This document shows, piece by piece, positions 6,647 to 13,276 of a DNA stretch of 34,219 nt. The translations under genes and the position numbers were made by a program. Position 1 is the first letter of the stretch. The number at the start of each line of letters is the position of its first letter. Source of the stretch: a virus; the IMG/VR virus record IMGVR_UViG_3300044731_000587, positions 1 to 34,219 of that record, one strand, 5' to 3'. The notes under the pieces were generated by a model. It was not told the DNA's origin and did not search any database. It saw only the letters and a program-made list of their open reading frames with translations.

Positions 6647-6826
6647 TTATTTTACAGGTCGGTTTAGCTGCTTCGCGGCGTAATTAATATGCTTAGACGT
6701 CGTTACGCTCCAATAACCTAGCTTAATAACGGCGTCCGGGGTAATCTCAGCAACCCGGGTGTTATAGCTGTAAATAAACTGGTAATCATGTTTTAGATTT
6801 TGCGTGTACTTTGCGAATGTTCTCAT
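6647..6826 (-). CDS. Small hypothetical protein, 59 residues
   Basis: Reads MRTFAKYTQNLKHDYQFI at the start and ends HINYAAKQLNRPVK before TAA. It is basic and not recognised. Support is from the clean start, an exact AACCCCT box 14 bases upstream and a terminator hairpin immediately downstream. It forms a self-contained unit between two hairpins. Confidence 0.65.
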   Translation of the reverse strand: MRTFAKYTQNLKHDYQFIYSYNTRVAEITPDAVIKLGYWSVTTSKHINYAAKQLNRPVK

Positions 6827-6848
6827 GTGGTTTTGAATATAGGGGTTT

Positions 6849-6870
6849 AAAAAAAAGGCGGTTTCCCGCC
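6849..6870 (-). terminator. Strong rho-independent terminator after copy 2 of the duplicated gene
   Basis: GGCGG, a four-base loop GAAA, then CCGCC is followed on the minus strand by eight Ts. It sits 11 bases after the stop of the 71-residue paralogue and before the 59-residue gene, so much of the transcript from the 7126-7159 promoter should stop here. Confidence 0.8.
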
Positions 6871-6881
6871 GGGATTAAAAA

Positions 6882-7097
6882 TTAGTGGTAATAATCGGCA
6901 ACGATCTCTTTAATAACTGAATCAGGTATAACGCCCCAATATTTGCGGTCAATCAGTTCGGCAATAACATCGTCCTTAAGGCCGGCGTAACTGGCATGAA
7001 TGTAATCGTAATCGTTTCCGTAAGCTTCGCGCATGCTTGGCGCAATTTTTTTCGTGTAATCTTCGATAATTTTGTCAATCCGTTGTGCTAGTGTCAT
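6882..7097 (-). CDS. Duplicated small acidic protein, copy 2 (71 residues)
   Basis: Starts MTLAQRIDKIIEDYTKKI and contains HASYAGLKDDVIAELI. It aligns along its whole length with the 72-residue protein at 4105-4323. The frame is open to 7148, but that extension would translate the promoter palindrome, so the ATG at 7095-7097 is the start. It is flanked upstream by the same promoter block and downstream by the strong GGCGG hairpin, so a whole expression cassette was duplicated. The role is unknown; the size, acidity and dedicated control would suit an early host-takeover or anti-defence factor. Confidence 0.8.
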   Translation of the reverse strand: MTLAQRIDKIIEDYTKKIAPSMREAYGNDYDYIHASYAGLKDDVIAELIDRKYWGVIPDSVIKEIVADYYH

Positions 7098-7125
7098 AAT
7101 CTGGGGTTTTTCGTTTTTCGTTAGG

Positions 7126-7159
7126 CAAAGATAGTATAATACTATCATATAAAATACAA
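7126..7159 (-). promoter_or_regulatory. Promoter with perfect 17-bp palindromic operator, copy 2
   Basis: On the minus strand TTGTATTTT is followed by GATAGTAT-T-ATACTATC and then TTTG. The -7 box TATCTTTG overlaps the right arm. The palindrome at 7130-7146 has eight perfect pairs around one central base. Identity with the copy at 4368-4401 is 28 of 34. It drives the 71-residue paralogue. Confidence 0.75.
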
Positions 7160-7215
7160 AACACTAAAAATATTTTTTCATTTTGTGCTGCAACCCCCGT
7201 AAATATTAGAAAAAA

Positions 7216-7887
7216 TTATTTTGCCGAAGCAAGGCCGAAACCCAGGAAAGCACCTAAAGCAACCTTAAACCCGGTTGTCTGGAACCATTTTTTGCGATCC
7301 TTAATATATATATTGCTCATTCCCTGCAACTGGACGTTTGGGTTATCTATATGTAACCTAACAACCTGGTCCCGTTTTCCAAACAACCGGTTAAACGGGC
7401 CCGTCCTGAGCGTATCACCCAGGGCGTAAGTAAACGCGCCGGTGCTAACTAATGAATCGATTAAAATGTTGCCGTTGGACAAAATTTGTCCATTTATAGT
7501 GAACCAGCGTTCACCCTTCGAGAAGGCAACCGGCACCCGAAGGTAATTTACCGAATCGATAAGCTCAGTTTCTGCAACCGGTATTTCGGTTTTTAAAATA
7601 TACCTGGTTTTAAACTGGATTATTTCTTTAGGCGTCCGGATCTTCATAACCCTAAGCGCAAATATTTCCTGCTCGTTTTTTTTAATTTCGGCGTCGTTAA
7701 TTTTGATCGTTACGGCCTGGGTATAAATTAAGCTGGAATCCTGCAACCTGGTAACCCGGTAACCCTGAATTTCTGAATCCTGTTTTCTGAGCTCTAAAAT
7801 ATAATCCCGGTTTAAGCTGCATGTTCTAATTAAAATTAGTATTAAAATAATACATGCTATTAAAACAAAATTAATCCCCTTATACAT
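7216..7887 (-). CDS. Membrane protein next to the lysis genes, spanin-like candidate (223 residues)
   Basis: Residues 5-22 (INFVLIACIILILILI) are a membrane helix, followed by a charged coiled-coil-like region, a beta-rich middle (about 95-185) and a short hydrophobic C-terminal stretch (KVALGAFLGFGLASAK). It resembles uncharacterised proteins encoded near lysis genes in Bacteroidota phages. An envelope-spanning, spanin-like job is conceivable, but there is no clear lipobox, so this remains a guess. It overlaps the 65-residue gene by eight bases and is the last gene of the late unit. Confidence 0.6.
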   Translation of the reverse strand: MYKGINFVLIACIILILILIRTCSLNRDYILELRKQDSEIQGYRVTRLQDSSLIYTQAVTIKINDAEIKKNEQEIFALRVMKIRTPKEIIQFKTRYILKTEIPVAETELIDSVNYLRVPVAFSKGERWFTINGQILSNGNILIDSLVSTGAFTYALGDTLRTGPFNRLFGKRDQVVRLHIDNPNVQLQGMSNIYIKDRKKWFQTTGFKVALGAFLGFGLASAK

Positions 7888-8077
7888 TAGTTCCAGTTAT
7901 TATTAATAGTTGAATCCAAAATTTAGCGAAATCATTTTTATTGCGAAGGTTATTTTCTAAAACTTTTTTCGCAAAGTTTAAGGGCATTTCCTTTTCCATC
8001 ACGTAATTAGAAACAACCATTATTAAGCGTTCATCCGCTTCCGCATCTGTTTTCGGTAAAAATGTTTCTACATTCAT
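7880..8077 (-). CDS. Small hypothetical protein, 65 residues
   Basis: Begins MNVETFLPKTDAEADERL and is helical, with a hydrophobic C-terminal part (FAKFWIQLLIITGTNV). Not recognised. It follows the PAS-HisKA gene by six bases and overlaps the 223-residue membrane protein gene, so the three are co-translated. It shows no similarity to a histidine-kinase ATPase domain. Confidence 0.6.
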   Translation of the reverse strand: MNVETFLPKTDAEADERLIMVVSNYVMEKEMPLNFAKKVLENNLRNKNDFAKFWIQLLIITGTNV

Positions 8078-8083
8078 TTTTAA

Positions 8084-8653
8084 TCAAATTTGCCGTGTTG
8101 CTTTTTTAACTAAGTCGTGAATACTTTTATCGAGCTGTTCAACGGATAAATTAACCATTTCGAGCAATTTAATATTTTCTTCATCAGTATTAGTAAAATC
8201 CTTCTCAATTAGCATTTTTACTAACCCTGCAATACTGGTTAAAGGTTGCCGTAATTCGTGCGAAAGCATGAAGCGAAAATCTTCCAAAAGTTGTTTTTGT
8301 TTTTCGTATTCGTGGCTCGTAATGCTGGTTACATCGGTTATAGGTAACCCAACAAAATGTAATGAATTTAGAATGAAATAAATATTCCAAAGATTCCAAC
8401 GTAAAGATCCGTTTTTTTGCTTCGTTTTAGCATAAAATCTAATCGGTAACGGCGCCCGGCTTTTAGCTAGATTAACCGAATCAACAAATTCACTCAGGTC
8501 GTAATTATCTGAAATGATTTCTGAAATGTTTTTCGGCTTTATGTGGCTGGAATACTCCTTAAACAAATCATTACTTCCAATAATAACCCCGGATTCGTCG
8601 GTTACTATGTAAAATAAATCAATCGAGTTAGTTAGAATATATCTTGCGCTCAT
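8084..8653 (-). CDS. PAS-HisKA protein lacking an ATPase domain
   Basis: The 189-residue protein has a PAS-like sensor region (about 10-110; FYIVTDESGVIIGSN and LHFVGLPITDVTSI) followed by a full HisKA dimerisation/phosphotransfer domain (about 119-186). The H-box SHELRQPLTSIAGL has the conserved phospho-acceptor His132. The chain stops just after the second DHp helix, and no HATPase_c motif (N, G1, G2 boxes) occurs here or in the next genes. It could dimerise with a host kinase or take and hold phosphate from a host relay; it cannot autophosphorylate alone. It has no membrane segment. Confidence 0.8.
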   Translation of the reverse strand: MSARYILTNSIDLFYIVTDESGVIIGSNDLFKEYSSHIKPKNISEIISDNYDLSEFVDSVNLAKSRAPLPIRFYAKTKQKNGSLRWNLWNIYFILNSLHFVGLPITDVTSITSHEYEKQKQLLEDFRFMLSHELRQPLTSIAGLVKMLIEKDFTNTDEENIKLLEMVNLSVEQLDKSIHDLVKKATRQI

Positions 8654-8700
8654 TTACCTGAAAATAAAGGCGCAAAATAATCTATTAAAAGTTTAATTGT

Positions 8701-9219
8701 TTATGGTTTTAATGCAAACTTAATTTTGCAAATCATTTCAAACCAGTCGTTAAACGATCTAACCAGGTAAACAGAAGTGCAAGCAAGCATTATCGTTAGC
8801 TCAAATCCCAATACAACCCCGTTTAAGCCGTTTTGCGGCGTTATATAATCTTTTTTAGGGTGCATTACTATAAATTCGCCGGCGGTTCGTGTATCGCCTT
8901 GTTTTAGATATTTCAATTCATTCAGTTTTAATGTATCGGAAAACCGGATTATATTACCAGGTAATTCGACGTTTAATTTAAGCTCATTCACTTTTTTTTC
9001 TACGTAAACCATTTGCCCGGCATCCGAAATATAATATTTATAATTAACATTAAAAACGGGGTTCGTGTAATCCGGATTAAATTCAGTGAATTTGCCCTGG
9101 TTGATCGCATTATTATTTTCTTTTACGTGCCTATGTTTATGGATTTTGCATATTTCACCTATTACGCAAACCGGGTCAAGCGTATAAGTTACCAGCGTAT
9201 CTAAATTATTATTGATCAT
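8701..9219 (-). CDS. Hypothetical protein with C-terminal membrane helix, 172 residues
   Basis: A soluble N-terminal part has four cysteines/histidines near the start (CVIGEICKIHKHRH), and a middle beta-rich region is followed by one hydrophobic helix at about 131-153 (GVVLGFELTIMLACTSVYLV). No family is recognised. It overlaps the holin candidate by 11 bases and lies in the lysis block, so a role in host lysis timing or envelope disruption is possible. Confidence 0.6.
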   Translation of the reverse strand: MINNNLDTLVTYTLDPVCVIGEICKIHKHRHVKENNNAINQGKFTEFNPDYTNPVFNVNYKYYISDAGQMVYVEKKVNELKLNVELPGNIIRFSDTLKLNELKYLKQGDTRTAGEFIVMHPKKDYITPQNGLNGVVLGFELTIMLACTSVYLVRSFNDWFEMICKIKFALKP

Positions 9220-9418
9220 TTTTAACCCCCCTTTCTTTAGGTTTCCAAACCCACTTTAGCGTAATTACAGCGCCAATAATATAGGCGAATGTTTCTTTGT
9301 CTATTTGCTTCAAAAAGAACAGCCAAAACCCCGCAATTATTGCCATCGATCCGACGCAATAATTCCAGTATTCAAATATAATATTCAAAACATTTCGGAG
9401 TTTCTTCGGATCAATCAT
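9209..9418 (-). CDS. Holin candidate, 69 residues, two membrane helices
   Basis: Two hydrophobic helices are visible: about 16-36 (YWNYCVGSMAIIAGFWLFFL) and about 44-58 (FAYIIGAVITLKWVW). A charged, basic C-terminus (KPKERGVKNDQ) follows. Size, topology and location in the block containing the GH24 lysozyme fit a class II-type holin. Start and stop overlap the neighbouring genes (eight and 11 bases), typical of a lysis cassette. No sequence family was recognised. Confidence 0.6.
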   Translation of the reverse strand: MIDPKKLRNVLNIIFEYWNYCVGSMAIIAGFWLFFLKQIDKETFAYIIGAVITLKWVWKPKERGVKNDQ

Positions 9419-10187
9419 TTCGAACTATTTTAAAAGGTGCATTGCTATTAACATTGCGGCCCAAAAGATCAAAATAGGTTTTATTACTTTTTTTTTTATC
9501 CCTGCATTCAAAATAAGCAATATCCGAAACCGTCTGGTTGCCGTTTAAGTCGATTTCCCGAATTGCTAAATAATTAATACCGGCGTCGAAATTATCTGTT
9601 TGCACCTGGTAAACGCTCATTGCCGAATTATTTTCAATTTGTGGCTCGATGGTTTCCGCAACGTTCCAGCTAATTAAATCTTTAGAAATAATTAATTCAA
9701 ATCGATCAGTATTAGCATTAGAACACGTTTTAAATTCGACGTTTAAAAGTTCTTCACTCATAACCGCCGAAAGCCCGCAAAACTCAACCGCTAAAGGCGA
9801 AATTATTAACGCGTAAGGACAAAAGTTATCGATCAATTCGGACGAAATCGAGTAACAAATTACAATGCTATCAATCCCGGCGTCGATTAAATTACCGTAA
9901 CCAATAAAAATACATTCGGAGTTATATTGCCGGATCTCATTAACTACTAAAGGGCTCCCAAACGGGCTGGAATAGCTGAACCGGGCTTGCTGGGTTGCCA
10001 GTATTTTTTTAACTTTTACGCAAATAGTGGTATCAGTTATATTAGCTGAAATACATTGCCCGGAATTATTTAATGAATTAAACGATGGAAAGCCCCAAAA
10101 GGATTTTACGGCCCTGGTTGAATCGCATTGGGCGTTTACGAAAGTTACTAATATTACTAATATTTTGGAAATGATAAATTTTTTCAT
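9411..10187 (-). CDS. Secreted protein with type IX sorting-like C-terminus, 258 residues
   Basis: Residues 1-19 form a signal peptide ending VNA before QC, the NAQ cleavage context common in Flavobacteriia. The mature part has many cysteines and beta-rich segments, including NVEFKTCSNANTDRFEL and INYLAIREIDLNGNQTVSD. The end (TYFDLLGRNVNSNAPFKIV) matches the core pattern of type IX secretion C-terminal domains (Y-D-L-x-G-R-x-V). Such C-termini direct proteins to the cell surface in Bacteroidota. Finding one in a phage lysis block suggests release or display on the host surface; the role is not known. Confidence 0.68.
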   Translation of the reverse strand: MKKFIISKILVILVTFVNAQCDSTRAVKSFWGFPSFNSLNNSGQCISANITDTTICVKVKKILATQQARFSYSSPFGSPLVVNEIRQYNSECIFIGYGNLIDAGIDSIVICYSISSELIDNFCPYALIISPLAVEFCGLSAVMSEELLNVEFKTCSNANTDRFELIISKDLISWNVAETIEPQIENNSAMSVYQVQTDNFDAGINYLAIREIDLNGNQTVSDIAYFECRDKKKSNKTYFDLLGRNVNSNAPFKIVRND

Positions 10188-10240
10188 ATAGCTGTTTACG
10201 GGTTTAGCGCATCCAGGTTTATGAAATTTTATCTTTTTAA

Positions 10241-10690
10241 TTACATGAAGTAAAGTTTCGATTCAGCTTTGCGGCGGCGTGTCAACCCGGTTGATCTTTT
10301 ACCCCCGGAAAGGTTCCATTTAGCGAATTCTAGCGCAATAGATTCATCTTTAGTGTTAATCTTTGCTTTACGAAACAAAGTCGAACCAGCAAGCGCGCCC
10401 GGGCCCACATTATAAGCGAAGGAAACCAGGGCGTCAAATTGATTTTGGTTTAGTATAACATTAAAAAATAACCCGTTTACCGAATCTTCATATTTTTTTA
10501 GGGTTAATTTAAAAAGTTCTTCGGCGTGCTGCTTATCTTTTAATTTATCCCCTAATTTAACGGCTGTTTTGTCTGGGTAATAAGTTGATCCGTAACCTAT
10601 CGTTGGAACTCCTGAGCTGCATAAATACGCTTCCAGTCGTAAGCCCTCAAAACTTTTAATTAAATCGATTCCCGTTTGACTAATTTTCAT
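10241..10690 (-). CDS. Endolysin: GH24 (T4-lysozyme-like) muramidase
   Basis: The 149-residue protein is a single GH24 domain: LIKSFEGLRLEAYLCSSGVP then TIGYGST at the N-terminus, and NQFDALVSFAYNVGPGAL with GLTRRRKAESKLY at the end. The E-8aa-C-5aa-T triad is Glu15, Cys24 and Thr30, as in many phage endolysins that use Cys in place of the Asp of T4. It cuts the MurNAc-GlcNAc bond of peptidoglycan. There is no signal peptide, so it needs the holin. It overlaps the 70-residue gene by 11 bases. Confidence 0.93.
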   Translation of the reverse strand: MKISQTGIDLIKSFEGLRLEAYLCSSGVPTIGYGSTYYPDKTAVKLGDKLKDKQHAEELFKLTLKKYEDSVNGLFFNVILNQNQFDALVSFAYNVGPGALAGSTLFRKAKINTKDESIALEFAKWNLSGGKRSTGLTRRRKAESKLYFM

Positions 10691-10892
10691 TTAAGTAAAA
10701 GTTTAATTCGTTAAAATTATTAAAAGTTATTCCGTTAAAAGTAAATTCATTTAATTGAATTAAATAAGTTCCTGAAACGGTGTTAACGTGTACCGAAATT
10801 TCGTCAACATTTTCAACATTAATTAATTCGGAAATAATTAATTCATCTGAATAAATCCGAATTGTTTTATTTTCAATTTCAATATTTCTCAT
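10680..10892 (-). CDS. Small hypothetical protein between fibre and endolysin, 70 residues
   Basis: Beta-rich sequence (MRNIEIENKTIRIYSDELII, then VNTVSGTYLIQLNEFTFNGI), not recognised. Its ATGA overlaps the stop of the fibre gene and its end overlaps the endolysin, so it is translated together with both. A small fibre-associated or chaperone-type protein would fit the position. Confidence 0.65.
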   Translation of the reverse strand: MRNIEIENKTIRIYSDELIISELINVENVDEISVHVNTVSGTYLIQLNEFTFNGITFNNFNELNFYLNEN

Positions 10893-12736
10893 AAACGTTC
10901 AATTAAATACATTGAGCCGTAATTCACGTCCGTTGCACTATTGCTTTGAATTGCAAAAACAAAATAGCGGTCTAAAGTCCAATCAATTACCGCATTTGTT
11001 AATGAATTATATAAACCGAAATCAGAAGCAACCGCCGCCCCCGCAGATAAAAACATTTCGGTATTATTTGTATTGCTTTTAATTACTAAATGCCTTTGAA
11101 TTTGATTTGTTAAAAATGAAATTGCGCCTGCATTTGTATAAGTTGCAATTAAAACAGGAGAGCCGCTTAAACTTGCAGCCGAATTAACATAAATTCTTAA
11201 TGTTTGTGTACCATTTCCCCCCGTTTTTTTTGTTCTATAAAGTAATCTAATTATATCCCCTGAAGCGAATTTATTTGCCGGTATTAATTGTGTATAAACG
11301 GCTGTATTTGTAAGACCTGAATAACCCGCGGTGTCTGCTGTATTTTTATAATTTAATGCCTTATTATTAAATATATTAAAATCTGTTGAACTTAAATAAC
11401 CGCTTTGCGAATAAGTTGCTGCAGAAATTGACAAACTTAAATTCCCGCTTAAAGCCCCGCCGCCGCTTAAAGGCGCATTTGTTGTAATAGTTCTTGCATC
11501 TGTTACCGGGGTAAAACCTAAAGCCGTGGAAATTGTTTTATTTTTCCATAATTGCGTCGAACTTTCATAGGTTAAAACTTCATTATTTGCAGGCGAATTT
11601 ATTAAAACATTATGAAGCTCGTTTAATTCAAACCCGTTTTGAATTTTAAAAACTATTCGCCCTTGATTTGGATGCGATCTTGCGCAATATCCAATAAAAA
11701 CGGCATGGTCCGGTTGCACTGGAACCGTTGCCGTAATGCCGCCTGCAACCGTTGGTGAAAGCCAAAGCGCGTCCCCGGCCGTGAATGCCGTAGTATTTAA
11801 ATCGTGCGCGCTGCCAGAAACCCCAACAAAACCATCTGAATTATTAGAAATGTTTGCCGTAATCCAACCAATAGTTTTTGAGCTGGTTGCCTCGGAATTC
11901 GCTTGCGCTAAAACCGCGTTTGGCCTGTTCCCGGTCGCCCCGGATAAATAAACAATTTGCCCTTTAGTTAATGTGGCGCCGGTCGAATTACGAACGATAA
12001 TTTGCACCGTTTCGGCCTTATCAACGCTCCCGTCGTTATCGGTATCGTAAACGCTTTTATACATGTCGCCCCCGCCCAAAGTTTCCAGGGCCCAAACCGC
12101 GTTATCGGCCGTCGAATCGCTGCATACATAAACATTTCCATTGTCTAAAACCCAACGTGAACCCGCAACAAATCCCTTAGTAGAATCATCGAATTCGTTT
12201 GGAATAGTTGTAAAAGTATATCTAACTTCCCGGATCGTAAAGCCGTCTTGCTGCATGATATAAAGCCGGCCCGCTTCCCATTTTAATTCGTAATCGATTG
12301 AGCAAATTTGCGCAACCCCTTTTGCGCCGCCTAATCCCGAATCCGTTGTACCTTTTTTTAACTTTGCTCCGTTATCAAAAGTTAATCCGGCGTCCGTAAA
12401 AGCTATATTATTTGTTGTGGAATTACCTTCATCGGTAACTTGCTGCAACGTCCCTACGGTACCGGTTCCACCCGTTCCGTAATCCCCCAAAATAACATTT
12501 AATGCTTCAAGGAATTCAGTTCCATTTCTCGGCTCAGTCGATGTTGCGCCGTTTATTAATTCGACTTGATCGTAAACGATTTCGAGACTTGTTTGGTTCT
12601 CGAAAATTATTTGAACCGTATCGTCTAAATACAATAGTTTTAAATTGTTTTTTAAAACATCGTAATTATTAGTAAATCCGTTCCGCAAATCGACTATTTC
12701 AATTCGACCGCCGGCGTTAGTTATCGTAACGTCCAT
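10889..12736 (-). CDS. Tail fibre / receptor-binding-type structural protein, 615 residues
   Basis: Low-complexity, G/T/S/N/A-rich protein with a large beta content. The N-terminal 85 residues form a small separate domain. They are followed by a GTGGTGTVGTLQQVTDEGN linker, a repeat-like middle and an SISAATYSQSGYLSSTDFN segment of the kind seen in phage fibres and stalks. The C-terminal 150 residues look like a jelly-roll-type binding module (LIYRTKK and LRIYVNSAASL). It is followed by the endolysin. It probably binds the host surface; the receptor cannot be predicted. Confidence 0.75.
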   Translation of the reverse strand: MDVTITNAGGRIEIVDLRNGFTNNYDVLKNNLKLLYLDDTVQIIFENQTSLEIVYDQVELINGATSTEPRNGTEFLEALNVILGDYGTGGTGTVGTLQQVTDEGNSTTNNIAFTDAGLTFDNGAKLKKGTTDSGLGGAKGVAQICSIDYELKWEAGRLYIMQQDGFTIREVRYTFTTIPNEFDDSTKGFVAGSRWVLDNGNVYVCSDSTADNAVWALETLGGGDMYKSVYDTDNDGSVDKAETVQIIVRNSTGATLTKGQIVYLSGATGNRPNAVLAQANSEATSSKTIGWITANISNNSDGFVGVSGSAHDLNTTAFTAGDALWLSPTVAGGITATVPVQPDHAVFIGYCARSHPNQGRIVFKIQNGFELNELHNVLINSPANNEVLTYESSTQLWKNKTISTALGFTPVTDARTITTNAPLSGGGALSGNLSLSISAATYSQSGYLSSTDFNIFNNKALNYKNTADTAGYSGLTNTAVYTQLIPANKFASGDIIRLLYRTKKTGGNGTQTLRIYVNSAASLSGSPVLIATYTNAGAISFLTNQIQRHLVIKSNTNNTEMFLSAGAAVASDFGLYNSLTNAVIDWTLDRYFVFAIQSNSATDVNYGSMYLIERL

Positions 12737-13276
12737 TTAAAAGTTATTTCGATTAAAAATACTTTTATTTCCACGAACAGCGCCTAAATAAGCCGTCCCC
12801 GTATGGTTTATTCTGCCTTTATAATTACAGCTATTTAACCATTCAGGATATAATTCGGAATTATCATTTAAAAAAGTAATTAATCTTTTGGCATATTCTT
12901 GCGCCGAACCGCGTGCCGCCTGGATGGTTCTTTGTAATGTAGGTTCCGGAACCAGGTCCGAAAAATCGGTTTTTTTAGATACAACCCCGTAAGCGGTTAT
13001 TGTGGTTTGATTTTGTGAAAGTAATCTAGCATAGGCCGAATAACATAGAAACCCGGCGTAATGTTCTTTCAGCTCAGGGTAAAAAAATGTTGCGGGGAAA
13101 GTTGGCGGCGTTACTTCGGTAAAAAGTTTCAAATATAAATCTTTTCCCAAAAGTTCGTATAAATCCAATTCCTGAGCTTCGATAATATACGGATCAAGGC
13201 GGGAATCCGGTACATTATCAGAAATCGCCCTAAATAATTGAATGTCCGAAATCGTAATTAATTTAACCGTTTGCAT
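12737..13276 (-). CDS. Head-tail connector-like protein (DUF6712-like), 179 residues
   Basis: The sequence has the helical layout of phage head completion proteins: SDIQLFRAISDNVPDSRLDP, IIEAQELDLYELLGKDLYL, then a Tyr-rich region (EHYAGFLCYSAYARLL) and SAQEYAKRLITFLNDN. It fits a family common in Bacteroidota phages (DUF6712), thought to be an adaptor at the portal. The gene directly follows the portal with a 14-base overlap, which supports the role. The stop is directly adjacent to the fibre start. Confidence 0.7.
   Translation of the reverse strand: MQTVKLITISDIQLFRAISDNVPDSRLDPYIIEAQELDLYELLGKDLYLKLFTEVTPPTFPATFFYPELKEHYAGFLCYSAYARLLSQNQTTITAYGVVSKKTDFSDLVPEPTLQRTIQAARGSAQEYAKRLITFLNDNSELYPEWLNSCNYKGRINHTGTAYLGAVRGNKSIFNRNNF

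Larger units (their letters stand above)
6599..7108 (-). repeat. AACCCCT leader boxes, second cluster (3 sites)
   Basis: Exact boxes lie at 6599-6605 (six bases before the start at 6592) and 6841-6847 (14 bases before the start at 6826). A variant AACCCCA lies at 7102-7108, four bases before the start at 7097. They share the two spacing classes of the first cluster. Confidence 0.65.

Noticed and set aside
8654-8700. -7-like box upstream of the PAS-HisKA gene
   Set aside because: The minus strand has TATTTTG, one base short of TAnnTTTG, and no TTG at -33; too weak to call.
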